Assembly: GCA_944376655.1 (NCBI GenBank)
Contig: CALWDJ010000014.1
Span: 1 to 53,843, forward strand
Origin: an uncultured Clostridia bacterium
GTDB lineage: Bacteria > Bacillota > Clostridia > Oscillospirales > Acutalibacteraceae
Direction of reading: 5' to 3'
Length of the DNA: 53,843 nucleotides
Part shown: one piece after another, positions 16,382 through 25,440 of the stretch
How positions within the stretch are numbered: the first letter of the stretch is position 1
Layout: every line of letters begins with the position of its first letter
Translations under genes and position numbers: made by a program
The notes under the pieces: generated by a model
What the model was told of the DNA's origin: nothing
The model's input: the letters and a program-made list of their open reading frames with translations, nothing else
Databases searched by the model: none

Positions 16382-18463
16382 ATGCCAAGAAAAGTATCTC
16401 TTGAAATGACAAGAAATATTGGTATAATGGCACATATTGACGCCGGTAAGACTACTACGACGGAGCGTATCCTTTTCTACACCGGTATAAACCGCAAGAT
16501 GGGTGAAACTCATGACGGTGCGTCAACTATGGACTGGATGGAGCAGGAGCAGGAGAGAGGTATTACAATTACCTCCGCCGCGACCACCTGTTTCTGGAAG
16601 GACCATCGTATCAATATTATCGACACTCCCGGACACGTTGATTTTACCGTTGAGGTTCAGCGTTCACTGCGCGTGCTGGACGGATCTGTAACCGTTCTCT
16701 GCGCCAAGGGCGGTGTTGAGCCGCAGTCTGAAACCGTTTGGAGACAGGCTGACGAGTATCACGTACCCAGAATGATCTATGTAAACAAGATGGATATAAT
16801 GGGCGCGGATTTCTATCACGTTCTTGATATGATCAAAGAGCGTTTCAACTGCAACGGCGTTCCGATTCAGCTGCCTATCGGCTCTGAGGACACATTCAAG
16901 GGCATTGTTGACCTTGTAAATATGGACGCTGAAATTTATTACGACGATCTCGGTAAGGACGTAAGGCACGAGCCTATCCCCGAGGATATGGCAGAGCTTG
17001 CCAACAAGTACCGCACCGAGCTTATAGAGCATGTTGTCGAGCAGGACGAGGAGCTCATGGAAAAATACTTCGAGGGCGAGGAGCCGTCTGTTGAGCAGAT
17101 AAAGAAGATTATCCGTGAGTCCACAATAGCCAATAAAATGGTTCCGATCACCTGCGGCACATCTTACAGAAACAAGGGCGTTCAGCCGCTGCTTGACGCC
17201 ATTGTTGACTATATGCCGGCTCCGACCGACATTGAGGCTATCAAGGGAGTAAACCCAGAGACCGGCGAGGAAGAGGTAAGACATTCCTCCGACACAGAGC
17301 CTTTCTCGGCGCTTGCTTTCAAAATAGCCACCGACCCGTTCGTCGGAAAGATCTGCTTCTTCCGTGTGTACTCGGGTACCGTTGACGCGGGCTCGGGTGT
17401 TTATAACTCGGTAAAGCAGAACAAGGAGCGTATGGGCCGCATACTCCAGATGCACGCCAATCACCGTGAGGATATCGAGACCTGCTATTCGGGCGACATT
17501 GCCGCCGCGGTCGGTCTCAAGAACACCACAACAGGCGATACTCTCTGTGATGAGAAGCACCCTGTAATACTTGAATCAATGAACTTCCCCGAGCCGGTTA
17601 TCCGCGTGGCTATCGAGCCGAAGACCAAGGCCGGTCAGGAGAAGATGGGACTTGCCCTCGCCAAGCTCGCCGAGGAAGACCCGACCTTCAAGTGCTACAC
17701 CGATGAGGAAACCGGTCAGACAATTATCGCCGGAATGGGTGAGCTGCACCTCGAGATAATTGTTGACAGACTTCTGCGTGAATTCAAGGTAGAGGCAAAC
17801 GTCGGAGCTCCGCAGGTTGCTTACAAGGAAAGCATCCGCAAGAAGGTCGACCACGAGACCAAGTACAAGCGTCAGTCGGGCGGTTCGGGTCAGTACGGTC
17901 ACGTCAAGATCATTGTCGAGCCTAACGAGTCCGGCAAGGGCTACGAGTTCATTAACGCCGTTACCGGCGGTACCATTCCGAAGGAGTTTATTCCTGCGGT
18001 TGATACAGGTATCAGAGGCGCTTTGCAGGCCGGCGTGCTTGCGGGCTATCCGGTTGTTGACGTTAAGGTTACTCTGTACGACGGTTCTTATCACGAGGTC
18101 GACTCCTCTGAAATGGCGTTCAAGATCGCCGGTTCAATGGCGTTCAAGGAGGCATGCCGTCTTGCGGATCCTATGCTTCTCGAGCCTATAATGAAGGTTA
18201 CCGTTATCGTCCCTGAGGAATATATGGGCGATGTAATAGGTGACCTTAACGCCCGCCGCGGCGAAATACAGGGCTTTGAAGACAGATCCGGCGTCAAGCA
18301 GATCAACGCGCGCGTACCGCTCGGCGATATGTTCGGTTACGCTACCGACCTGCGTTCAAAGACACAGGGACGCGGTCAGTATGTAATGGAACCCGACGGT
18401 TATAAGGAAGTCCCGAAGAGCATTGCCGAGAAGATCATCTCCTCGCGCGCCAAGAAAGACTGA
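16382..18463 (+). CDS. fusA: Elongation factor G
   Basis: This ribosomal translocase GTPase moves tRNA and mRNA after peptide transfer and helps recycle ribosomes. It has 693 residues, the normal size. GTP-binding motifs are AHIDAGKT (17-24), DTPGH and NKMD, and domain IV, which enters the A site, is intact. The ATG at 16382 follows TGGAGG; the upstream in-frame ATG at 16370 lies within that site. A small hairpin (CCGCCTGAAAGGCGG, about 16354-16368) lies just before. It is the third gene of the str operon. Confidence 0.98.
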   Translation: MPRKVSLEMTRNIGIMAHIDAGKTTTTERILFYTGINRKMGETHDGASTMDWMEQEQERGITITSAATTCFWKDHRINIIDTPGHVDFTVEVQRSLRVLDGSVTVLCAKGGVEPQSETVWRQADEYHVPRMIYVNKMDIMGADFYHVLDMIKERFNCNGVPIQLPIGSEDTFKGIVDLVNMDAEIYYDDLGKDVRHEPIPEDMAELANKYRTELIEHVVEQDEELMEKYFEGEEPSVEQIKKIIRESTIANKMVPITCGTSYRNKGVQPLLDAIVDYMPAPTDIEAIKGVNPETGEEEVRHSSDTEPFSALAFKIATDPFVGKICFFRVYSGTVDAGSGVYNSVKQNKERMGRILQMHANHREDIETCYSGDIAAAVGLKNTTTGDTLCDEKHPVILESMNFPEPVIRVAIEPKTKAGQEKMGLALAKLAEEDPTFKCYTDEETGQTIIAGMGELHLEIIVDRLLREFKVEANVGAPQVAYKESIRKKVDHETKYKRQSGGSGQYGHVKIIVEPNESGKGYEFINAVTGGTIPKEFIPAVDTGIRGALQAGVLAGYPVVDVKVTLYDGSYHEVDSSEMAFKIAGSMAFKEACRLADPMLLEPIMKVTVIVPEEYMGDVIGDLNARRGEIQGFEDRSGVKQINARVPLGDMFGYATDLRSKTQGRGQYVMEPDGYKEVPKSIAEKIISSRAKKD

Positions 18464-18481
18464 TTTTCGCTTAAATAATAC

Positions 18482-18510
18482 TTGAAATTTGTGTTGTTAT
18501 TTGTTAAACT
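18482..18510 (+). promoter_or_regulatory. Possible extra promoter in front of tuf
   Basis: TTGAAA (18482-18487), 17 bases, TAAACT (18505-18510), in a 90-base AT-rich gap. It would allow higher EF-Tu expression than the rest of the operon. The match is moderate. Confidence 0.4.
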
Positions 18511-18553
18511 ATAACTATATGGCTTTACTGTAAATTAAGGAGGAAAATATACA

Positions 18554-19756
18554 ATGGCAAAGGCAAAATTTGAACGTAATAAACCCCATGTAAACATTGG
18601 TACCATCGGCCACGTTGACCATGGCAAGACCACTCTTACCGCGGCTATCACAAAGTATCTTTCACTCAAGGGTCAGGCTCAGTTCGAGGATTATGCGAAC
18701 ATCGATAAGGCTCCTGAGGAGAGAGCGCGCGGAATTACAATCAACACCGCTCACGTTGAGTATGAGACCGACGCGCGTCACTATGCTCACGTTGACTGCC
18801 CCGGACATGCCGACTATGTTAAGAACATGATCACCGGTGCGGCTCAGATGGACGGCGCTATCCTCGTTATAGCTGCTACCGACGGCCCGATGGCTCAGAC
18901 CAAGGAGCACCTTCTCCTTGCCCGTCAGGTTGGCGTTCCGTACATTGTTGTATTCATGAACAAGTGCGACCAGGTTGACGATGAAGAGCTTCTTGAGCTC
19001 GTTGAGATGGAAATCCGCGAGACTCTTGACAAGTATGAGTTCCCGGGCGACGACACCCCGATCATCAAGGGCTCAGCTCTTGTTGCTCTTGAGAGCACCT
19101 CAACCGATCCCAACGCTCCTGAGTATGCTCCGATCAAGGAACTCATGGACGCTGTTGACACCTATATCCCGACTCCGGACCGCAAGGCTGATCTCCCGTT
19201 CCTTATGCCGATCGAGGACGTTATGACCATTTCCGGACGCGGTACCGTTGTTACCGGACGTGTTGAGCGCGGACAGCTCAAGGCGGGCGACGAAGTTGAG
19301 ATCATCGGTCTTACCGAAGAGAGAAAGAAGACCGTTGTTACTTCTATGGAAATGTTCCGCAAGACTCTTGACTACTGCGAGGCCGGCGATAACGTCGGTG
19401 CGCTCCTCCGCGGCGTAGGCCGTGACGAGGTTGAGCGTGGTCAGGTTCTCTGCAAGCCCGGCACAATCAATCCGCACACCAAGTTCCACGGACAGGTTTA
19501 CGTTCTTAATAAAGAGGAAGGCGGACGTCATACTCCGTTCTTCAACAACTACCGTCCGCAGTTCTATTTCAGAACTACCGACGTTACCGGCGTTATTTCT
19601 CTTCCCGAGGGAACCGAGATGTGCATGCCCGGTGATAACGTAGAGATGGATGTTGAGCTTATCACTCCTATCGCTATTGAAGAGGGTCTCCGTTTCGCTA
19701 TCCGTGAGGGTGGACGTACCGTAGGCTCAGGCGTTGTTACCAAGATCAACGGCTAA
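18554..19756 (+). CDS. tuf: Elongation factor Tu
   Basis: EF-Tu is the GTPase that brings aminoacyl-tRNA to the ribosome. It has 400 residues. GHVDHGKT (19-26) is the P-loop, with DCPGH for switch II and NKCD for base recognition; domains II and III are complete ([13 protein letters not shown], ending [11 protein letters not shown]). AAGGAGG precedes the ATG. Codon choice is strongly biased, as expected for a highly expressed gene. It is the last str-operon gene and is followed by a strong terminator, so it is not joined to rpsJ here. Confidence 0.98.
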   Translation: MAKAKFERNKPHVNIGTIGHVDHGKTTLTAAITKYLSLKGQAQFEDYANIDKAPEERARGITINTAHVEYETDARHYAHVDCPGHADYVKNMITGAAQMDGAILVIAATDGPMAQTKEHLLLARQVGVPYIVVFMNKCDQVDDEELLELVEMEIRETLDKYEFPGDDTPIIKGSALVALESTSTDPNAPEYAPIKELMDAVDTYIPTPDRKADLPFLMPIEDVMTISGRGTVVTGRVERGQLKAGDEVEIIGLTEERKKTVVTSMEMFRKTLDYCEAGDNVGALLRGVGRDEVERGQVLCKPGTINPHTKFHGQVYVLNKEEGGRHTPFFNNYRPQFYFRTTDVTGVISLPEGTEMCMPGDNVEMDVELITPIAIEEGLRFAIREGGRTVGSGVVTKING

Positions 19757-19841
19757 TTAACCGGTTTGCGGCGCAGCTTATTTGCTCTGCAAAACGTTTT
19801 TGACTGCCGCCAGAAAAAGCGGTCGTCGCAGGCAGATAATA

Positions 19842-19880
19842 AAAACGGGTATCCTTTAAAACGGATACCCGTTTTCTTTT
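19842..19880 (+). terminator. Terminator of the str operon
   Basis: AAAACGGGTATCC (19842-19854) pairs with GGATACCCGTTTT (19863-19875) around an 8-base loop, followed by CTTTT. Confidence 0.9.
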
Positions 19881-19922
19881 AAGAAAAATAACGGCTGAAA
19901 CCGGGCTGAGGAAAGAAAAAAT

Positions 19923-20573
19923 ATGCTTGAAAAAATGGATGAGTTTTTTAATAACAGAGTGTATTTATATGAGGAACACCAGTTAAACGCGATAGAATGC
20001 GCAAAAGAATTTTATCCGTTCACTGCGGAATGTCTGCCTCTGAAGCCTGACGCTTTCGTTTTGGATTTGGGATGCGGCACGGGTCTGGAGCTTGATTATT
20101 ATTTTCGTTTAAATCCGACGGCGAGGATTACAGGCATAGATGTTGCGGAAGATATGCTTGATGTTTTGAAAAAAAGATTTTCGGATAAAGCGATCACAGT
20201 CATAAAGGGTTCCTATTTTGACGTTTCATTCGGAAACAGCCGCTATGACGCGGCGGTATCGGCTGAGTCGCTTCACCATTTCACAAAGGAAGAAAAAGTA
20301 CCGCTTTACAAAAAAGTAAGGCAGGCTTTGTCGCCGGGCGGATTTTTTATTCTTACCGACTATTTTGCCGAATCTGAAGAAACCGAGCTGCGGCTCAGGG
20401 AGGAGCTGCGGCGGATAAAGACAAAAGAGGGAATAAGGGACGGCGGGCTGTATCATTTTGACACCCCGCTTACGGCGGAACACGAAATACAGGCGCTTGA
20501 AGAAGCCGGTTTTTCGTGTGTTTCGGTTCTGAAGCGGTGGGGCGCGACCTGTACGGTCAAAGCCGTCAAATAA
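19923..20573 (+). CDS. Class I SAM-dependent methyltransferase
   Basis: This 216-residue cytosolic Rossmann protein has motif I VLDLGCGTG (46-54), an acidic loop GIDVAEDML (about 71-79) that binds the adenosine ribose, and a post-motif strand YDAAVSAESLHHF. This pattern fits the Methyltransf_11/25 group, which acts on small molecules such as quinones, lipids or cofactors. The acceptor is unknown. It sits directly before two radical SAM genes on the same strand, 97 bases ahead of the first, which hints at a shared pathway. No strong terminator separates them. Confidence 0.82.
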   Translation: MLEKMDEFFNNRVYLYEEHQLNAIECAKEFYPFTAECLPLKPDAFVLDLGCGTGLELDYYFRLNPTARITGIDVAEDMLDVLKKRFSDKAITVIKGSYFDVSFGNSRYDAAVSAESLHHFTKEEKVPLYKKVRQALSPGGFFILTDYFAESEETELRLREELRRIKTKEGIRDGGLYHFDTPLTAEHEIQALEEAGFSCVSVLKRWGATCTVKAVK

Positions 20574-20670
20574 ATCGCGGCAGTATACGTTATGCAAATT
20601 CCGGAGGCGTTTGAAGCGGAAAACCGCCTGTGACCGGAAAATTTTCGAATGTTAAAAGGGGATGAGGTAA

Positions 20671-21573
20671 ATGAAGCTGTCCGAGTTTTTGTATTTATTG
20701 GCTTTCGGGATTAAAACTGTTATATTCAGAAATAAACAGCCGATTGTAGGCAGCGTTATACTTACGGACAGGTGCAATCTGAATTGCAGGCACTGCTCGG
20801 TAAACAATATTACCGGCAAAATATACTCATATGAACAGATAATTTCCGATATGGAGCTTATTTATAAAATGGGCGTCCGTATGCTTTTTCTCTACGGCGG
20901 GGAGCCGTTTTTATGGAATGACGGCGGACACGCTCTGCGTGACATCGTGCTCGAAGCGAAAAAAAGAGGCTTTTTTTCGGTCAGCGTAGTGACAAACGGA
21001 ACTTTCCCTATGGATTTGCCGGAGGCAGACCTCATAATGGTCAGCCTTGACGGGGACAGGACGCGTCACAATCTTATCAGGGGAAACACATATGACACGG
21101 TTATGGAAAATATCAGAAACTCGCCGTCCGGAAATATATGCCTTTATATGTCCGTAAATAAACTCAATAAAGATTCTGTGCGGGAAGTCTGCCTGACGGC
21201 GCAGACGACAGTCAATGTACGCGCCGTATCGTTCAATTTCCATACGCCCTATCCCGATACCGAGGAACTGGCGCTTTCGCCGGAGGAAAAAGAAAAAATA
21301 TGCGGTGTGATTTTGGAAATGATGAAAAAGGGCGTTCCTGTTCTTAACCTTAAAACGGCTTTCCCGTATATAATCAAAAACACTTTTCCTGTTCCGTGCA
21401 GGCAATCTCTGGTCATAGAAAACGGAACTGTTTATACCTGCGGGAGATGCATAGCTACTCCCGGACTGTGCGGCCGGTGCGGTTATTTTTTCGCGGCGGA
21501 GTACGGACTCGCGTTCAGCGGGAAAATATCGGTAATTGCCGATATGCTGAAAACATATTTGAAATATATATAG
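20671..21573 (+). CDS. Radical SAM protein with a C-terminal Cys cluster
   Basis: C35-x3-C39-x2-C42 (CNLNCRHC) is the canonical [4Fe-4S] site of radical SAM enzymes, and GGEP (76-79) is the SAM-binding motif. The C-terminus has further Cys at 243, 257, 260, 267 and 270 (CGRC, CGRC), which looks like a shortened SPASM-type site for an auxiliary cluster. The protein has 300 residues. SPASM enzymes often modify peptides or assemble cofactors, but no precursor peptide is visible nearby. The HemN-like gene begins 7 bases after the stop, so the pair is almost certainly co-translated. Confidence 0.85.
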   Translation: MKLSEFLYLLAFGIKTVIFRNKQPIVGSVILTDRCNLNCRHCSVNNITGKIYSYEQIISDMELIYKMGVRMLFLYGGEPFLWNDGGHALRDIVLEAKKRGFFSVSVVTNGTFPMDLPEADLIMVSLDGDRTRHNLIRGNTYDTVMENIRNSPSGNICLYMSVNKLNKDSVREVCLTAQTTVNVRAVSFNFHTPYPDTEELALSPEEKEKICGVILEMMKKGVPVLNLKTAFPYIIKNTFPVPCRQSLVIENGTVYTCGRCIATPGLCGRCGYFFAAEYGLAFSGKISVIADMLKTYLKYI

Positions 21574-21580
21574 GTGAAAT

Positions 21581-22834
21581 ATGAGTATTATAACAGATAT
21601 TGCAAGAATGTGGCTTACAAGATCCGCGAAGCCGTTCATATTCAGAAATGAAAACGACAGCATACTTCATTTCGGAGAATGTGAGGGTCTGGGGCTTTAT
21701 ATACATATTCCGTTCTGTACGAAGATATGTGCTTTCTGCCCGTACTGTAAAACCGTCTACTCAAAGCCTCTCTGCGACAGGTATATAAACGCGCTGATAA
21801 AAGAAATACATACCGTGGGCGGACAGTATAACGGAAAAAAGACAGTTACCGGACTTTATTTCGGAGGCGGTACGCCCGCGCTCGCCGCGGACCGGCTGAA
21901 GGAGATAACAGACGCGGTAAACGAGCACTTTGTTATAACAGAGGGGATAGGCGCGGAGCTGCATCCGGATAATGTGTCTCCGGAGGTTCTTTGCGCTTTG
22001 AGAGAAGCGGGAGTCACCAAAATCAGTATTGGAATACAGTCCTTCGGAATGAAATACGCCGGTATACTCGGCAGGAACAGGCCCGACGCCGCCGCTCTGA
22101 AAAAAGCGCTTGCAAACAGCGGCTTTGAAACGGTGTCGATGGATTTTATATTCGCACTGCCCGGTCAGACGGCCGAGGATCTGAAAACAGATATAGAAAC
22201 CGCTTTTGAATGCGGCGCAAACCATGTGGCGGTATATCCGTTTATCGACTTTACCTTTGCGGAAAGCGGAATAAAGACAATGCCGAAAAAGGAAAAACGC
22301 GCGCTTCTTGACAGGATAACGGATTTCTGCTCCTTAAAAGGATACGCCAGAACGTCGATCTGGACATTCGCGAGCGACGCGGAAGCAAAATATTCCTCAA
22401 TGACAAGAGATAATTTCCTCGGCTTCGGATGCTCGGCGACCACTCTTTTAAAAGAGCAGTTTAAAATCAATACTTTTTCAGTGGAAGAGTACTGCGCGCG
22501 CGTCGAGTCTGGCAGGCTGCCGACTTCCCTTACGCTAAGATTCACGCGCAGGCAGCGTATGGTATATTATCTGTTTTGGAGTATATACAGCACAAAAACA
22601 GACGCCCGCGATTTTGAGGAATTTTTCGGTGTGCCGCTTTCAAAAATGTACGGCAGGGAGCTTAAGGCGGCAAAACTGCTCGGCTTTTTGACGGAGGAAA
22701 ACGGCGTGTACCGGCTTACACCGAAGGGCGTATTCTATTATCATTATTTTGAGAATTTTTATACTCTTGCGTATATTGATAAAATGTGGGGAATTATGAG
22801 GCGGCAGGCCTTTCCGGAGGAAATAAGGCTGTAA
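21581..22834 (+). CDS. HemN-like radical SAM protein (coproporphyrinogen oxidase family)
   Basis: This 417-residue protein has the HemN-family opening YIHIPFC, with the cluster ligands C46, C50 and C53 (CTKICAFC) and another Cys at 56. GGGTP (95-99) is the SAM motif, and GIQSFG and DFIFALPGQT are typical of HemN/HemW relatives. The C-terminus (LTPKGVFYYHYFENF) resembles the HemN_C winged helix. The HemN fold covers true oxidases, haem chaperones, radical methylases and cyclopropanases; the sequence does not decide between them. No haem biosynthesis genes are adjacent. Its partner radical SAM gene lies 7 bases upstream. Confidence 0.82.
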   Translation: MSIITDIARMWLTRSAKPFIFRNENDSILHFGECEGLGLYIHIPFCTKICAFCPYCKTVYSKPLCDRYINALIKEIHTVGGQYNGKKTVTGLYFGGGTPALAADRLKEITDAVNEHFVITEGIGAELHPDNVSPEVLCALREAGVTKISIGIQSFGMKYAGILGRNRPDAAALKKALANSGFETVSMDFIFALPGQTAEDLKTDIETAFECGANHVAVYPFIDFTFAESGIKTMPKKEKRALLDRITDFCSLKGYARTSIWTFASDAEAKYSSMTRDNFLGFGCSATTLLKEQFKINTFSVEEYCARVESGRLPTSLTLRFTRRQRMVYYLFWSIYSTKTDARDFEEFFGVPLSKMYGRELKAAKLLGFLTEENGVYRLTPKGVFYYHYFENFYTLAYIDKMWGIMRRQAFPEEIRL

Positions 22835-22866
22835 AAAAACGCCGCGCCGCATTTTCGCGGCGCGGC
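22834..22866 (-). terminator. Terminator of the XRE regulator gene
   Basis: GCCGCGCCGC (22841-22850) pairs perfectly with GCGGCGCGGC (22857-22866). AAAAAAA to its left (22833-22839) becomes the T-run for reverse-strand transcripts. It may also block forward transcripts weakly. Confidence 0.7.
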
Positions 22867-22968
22867 ACAGACTGTCACTGTACCCTGAATTTCTTTTCCG
22901 GAGAAATGCGCGGTATGCTTTTGTACCGGAAAGTGCGGCTTAAAAAACGGCAGGCGTGCCGATTATTA

Positions 22969-23211
22969 TTAAAATGAGGAACGGTCGGTATTCAGCAGCT
23001 CGTCATACTCCGTGCGGAGGATTTTTTTCAGCAATATAAGCTCATCTGGGTAAATATGGCGCTGTCCCACCTCTATTTTGGCGACGGCGCTTCTTGTTAT
23101 GTCGCACCCCTCAATCTGGAGCTTAGCCGCAAGATTTTCCTGGGTAAGCCCCGCTTTTTCACGCAGCCTTTTTATATTGGCTCCGACCGCTTTCTCAATT
23201 TCAGGATTCAT
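22969..23211 (-). CDS. XRE/Cro-CI family transcriptional regulator
   Basis: This 80-residue protein is one helix-turn-helix domain: the core IKRLREKAGLTQENLAAKL (about 15-33), a recognition helix around ITRSAVAKIEVG, and a short tail. The chosen ATG at 23211 follows AAAGGTGAT; an earlier in-frame ATG at 23241 lacks a site. It probably binds DNA as a dimer. The gene is divergent from the ABC exporter operon, and a palindrome covers both promoters, so it probably represses itself and the exporter. No ligand-binding domain is present. Confidence 0.85.
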   Translation of the reverse strand: MNPEIEKAVGANIKRLREKAGLTQENLAAKLQIEGCDITRSAVAKIEVGQRHIYPDELILLKKILRTEYDELLNTDRSSF

Positions 23212-23247
23212 AATATCACCTTTGCACTTATTTAAGAACAAAACCTC

Positions 23248-23276
23248 TTGACATAATTATAAGAAGATGTTATTAT
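23248..23276 (+). promoter_or_regulatory. Promoter of the ABC exporter operon
   Basis: TTGACA (23248-23253), 17 bases, TATTAT (23271-23276). A reverse promoter for the regulator, TTGCAC (23300-23295), 17 bases, CATAAT (23277-23272), lies back to back with it. The leader to the exporter start is about 130 bases. Confidence 0.75.
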
Positions 23277-23281
23277 GCTTA

Positions 23282-23299
23282 TGCACTTATATAGGTGCA
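23282..23299. promoter_or_regulatory. Palindromic operator for the XRE regulator
   Basis: TGCACTTATATAGGTGCA is an 18-base near-perfect palindrome at the start site of the forward promoter and over the -35 of the reverse one. A related half-site, TGCACTTATTTA, lies at 23223-23234 near the regulator start. That arrangement fits negative autoregulation. Confidence 0.6.
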
Positions 23300-23412
23300 A
23301 GAATAGCGGATATTTATTTTCTGAATACCCAAGGGCCGGTAAAGACCGAAAAGGCTTATTGACAAAAGAACGGCAGAAAGGTATACTTATCCACAGAAAG
23401 GGAGTGCTTTGA

Positions 23413-24189
23413 TTGAGAGAACTTTTAAGAGCGGAGGGACTGACAAAAACCTTCCGTCTTTCAAAAAAACAGCAGATACTGGAAAAAACAAAAGCCAAAA
23501 TAAAGGTTGCGGCAGATAAGGTATCATTTTCCGCATATGAGGGCGAGATATTCGGGCTGTTAGGGCCTAACGGCGCGGGAAAAACGACAACGCTCAGAAT
23601 GCTCGCGACGCTTATCAAGCCGGACAGCGGCGACGCGTTTGTGGACGGTTCGAGCATTGTGAATGAGCCGGATAAGGTGCGCTCAAAAATAGGCTTTCTG
23701 ACCAGTGAGCTGAAGCTCGAGGAGTTTTTCACGCCGAACTATCTGTTTGACTTTTTTTCCGAGCTGCACGGCATACCCGCCGATGTGCGGGAGCAGCGCA
23801 AGAAGGAGCTTTTCGGAATTTTCGGTATAGACAGCTTTGCCGAGGTAAAGGTATCAAGCCTTTCAACCGGTATGAAGCAGAAGGCGTCGCTCGCGATTTC
23901 GCTTGTGCACGACCCCGATATTATTATTTTTGATGAACCGACCAACGGTCTTGACGTAATAACCGCCAAGGTAGTAACAGATTTTCTGCTGGAGCTTAAG
24001 AGAAAGGGCAAGACGATAATAGTTTCCACCCATATTTTCAGTCTTGTTGAAAAAATCTGCGACCGCGTAGGTATAATCATAGACGGCAAAATGACCGTCT
24101 GCGATACGCTTGAGGCGGTAAAGGACGGTATGCCGCTTGAGGACAGATTTTTTGAGATATACTCTGCGGCGGTAGGTGAAGCAGTATGA
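23413..24189 (+). CDS. ABC transporter ATP-binding protein (NatA type)
   Basis: This is the 258-residue ATPase of an export-type ABC system. Walker A is GPNGAGKTT (51-59), the signature is LSTGMKQK (150-157), Walker B with the catalytic Glu is IIIFDEPT (170-177), and the switch His is in STHIF. An insert of Lys-rich residues (about 17-32) before the first strand recalls NatA of the sodium exporter NatAB. It starts with TTG after AAAGGGAG; no ATG fits. It overlaps the permease gene by four bases (ATGA), so the two subunits are made together. Confidence 0.88.
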   Translation: MRELLRAEGLTKTFRLSKKQQILEKTKAKIKVAADKVSFSAYEGEIFGLLGPNGAGKTTTLRMLATLIKPDSGDAFVDGSSIVNEPDKVRSKIGFLTSELKLEEFFTPNYLFDFFSELHGIPADVREQRKKELFGIFGIDSFAEVKVSSLSTGMKQKASLAISLVHDPDIIIFDEPTNGLDVITAKVVTDFLLELKRKGKTIIVSTHIFSLVEKICDRVGIIIDGKMTVCDTLEAVKDGMPLEDRFFEIYSAAVGEAV

Positions 24190-25367
24190 AAAACTCGATT
24201 TTTACAATAATGAAAAAGGAAATATTCCGGTTTTTCGGCGATAAGCGAATGGCGCTTACAACGATATTTCTTCCCGGAATACTTATATATGTGATTTACA
24301 CCTTTATGGGCGACGCGATAACAAACAGCTTTATGCCGGACGATGAGTACAAACCCTCGCTCTCGGTCATAAATATGCCTGAGTCGATGAACGCGCTGCT
24401 TGAAGCCGCGAATTTTGACATAGAAATATGCGACGGGGCAGACCTTGACAGCATAAAGCAAAGCATAACTGACAGCGAAACCGACCTGTGCGCCGTTTTC
24501 CCGGAGGATTTTGACAGTGCGGTGGCGCAGTATGACCCATCGGGCGGAACGGCGGCGCCGAATATAGAGATATATTACAATTCAAGTAATACCGACGGAC
24601 AGACGGCATACGCTACCCTGACAGCGCTGCTGGATTCCTACGAATCCACCATGACAAACAAGTTTGACATAAACAACACTTCGGAAAAATACGACCTCGC
24701 CGATGAAAAGGACATAACCGGAATGATATTCTCGACAATGCTGCCGATGCTGCTGCTTATCTTTATGTTCAGCGGCTGTATGGCGGTAGCGCCCGAGTCG
24801 ATAGCCGGCGAAAAGGAGCGCGGCACGATAGCCACGCTGCTGATAACTCCGGTAAAGCGTTCACATATAGCGCTCGGCAAAATTTTAGCGCTTTCGGTGA
24901 TAGCGATTTTGAGCGGCGCCTCAAGCACAATAGGCACGGTGCTGTCACTGCCCAAGCTGATGGGCGGAGCGACCGACGGAATGTCGGCTGACGCTTACAA
25001 TCCGGGCGATTACGCATGGCTCGCGCTGATAATTTTCTCGACCGTTCTGCTGCTTGTCACGGCGGTTTCGATTATTTCAGCCTTTGCCAAAACAATAAAA
25101 GAGGCTCAGGGGTATGTTTCGCCGCTTATGATCCTTACCATGCTGGTAGGAGTGACCGGAATGTTCGGCGGCGGAATAAAGCACAGCGTGGTTTATTATC
25201 TGATACCGCTTTACAATTCGGTTCAGAGCATGGTGGGAATATTCTCGTTTGATATTGTTCCGCAGTATATCGGAGTAACCGTCGCGGCGAATCTGGTATT
25301 CACCGGAATAGGCGTTTTCGTGCTTTCGAAAATGTTCAACAGCGAGCGCGTGATTTTCTCGAAATAA
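24186..25367 (+). CDS. ABC-2 type permease (NatB type)
   Basis: This 393-residue membrane subunit pairs with the ATPase just upstream. An N-terminal anchor (about 20-45) is followed by a large extracellular domain (about 50-180), then five to six membrane spans in the C-terminal half, the normal ABC-2/NatB plan. The stretch with GCMAVAPESIAGEKERGT (about 198-215) is the coupling motif typical of this family. The cargo could be sodium, a peptide or a drug; sequence alone does not tell. Expression is likely controlled by the XRE regulator. A bidirectional terminator follows. Confidence 0.87.
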   Translation: MKNSIFTIMKKEIFRFFGDKRMALTTIFLPGILIYVIYTFMGDAITNSFMPDDEYKPSLSVINMPESMNALLEAANFDIEICDGADLDSIKQSITDSETDLCAVFPEDFDSAVAQYDPSGGTAAPNIEIYYNSSNTDGQTAYATLTALLDSYESTMTNKFDINNTSEKYDLADEKDITGMIFSTMLPMLLLIFMFSGCMAVAPESIAGEKERGTIATLLITPVKRSHIALGKILALSVIAILSGASSTIGTVLSLPKLMGGATDGMSADAYNPGDYAWLALIIFSTVLLLVTAVSIISAFAKTIKEAQGYVSPLMILTMLVGVTGMFGGGIKHSVVYYLIPLYNSVQSMVGIFSFDIVPQYIGVTVAANLVFTGIGVFVLSKMFNSERVIFSK

Positions 25368-25373
25368 CAGACA

Positions 25374-25430
25374 GTAAAAAAGAGCTTTCCCGCAACGCGT
25401 AAATTCCGCGGGAAAGCTCTGTATTTTTGT
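25374..25430. terminator. Bidirectional terminator between converging genes
   Basis: AGAGCTTTCCCGC (25381-25393) pairs with GCGGGAAAGCTCT (25408-25420) around a 14-base loop. AAAAAA lies to the left and GTATTTTTGTTTT to the right. Confidence 0.88.
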
Positions 25431-25440
25431 TTTCGCGGCA

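Noticed and set aside
16664-17560. Reverse frame of 298 codons inside fusA
   Set aside because: It is fully antisense to a clear EF-G gene, without a binding site or family.
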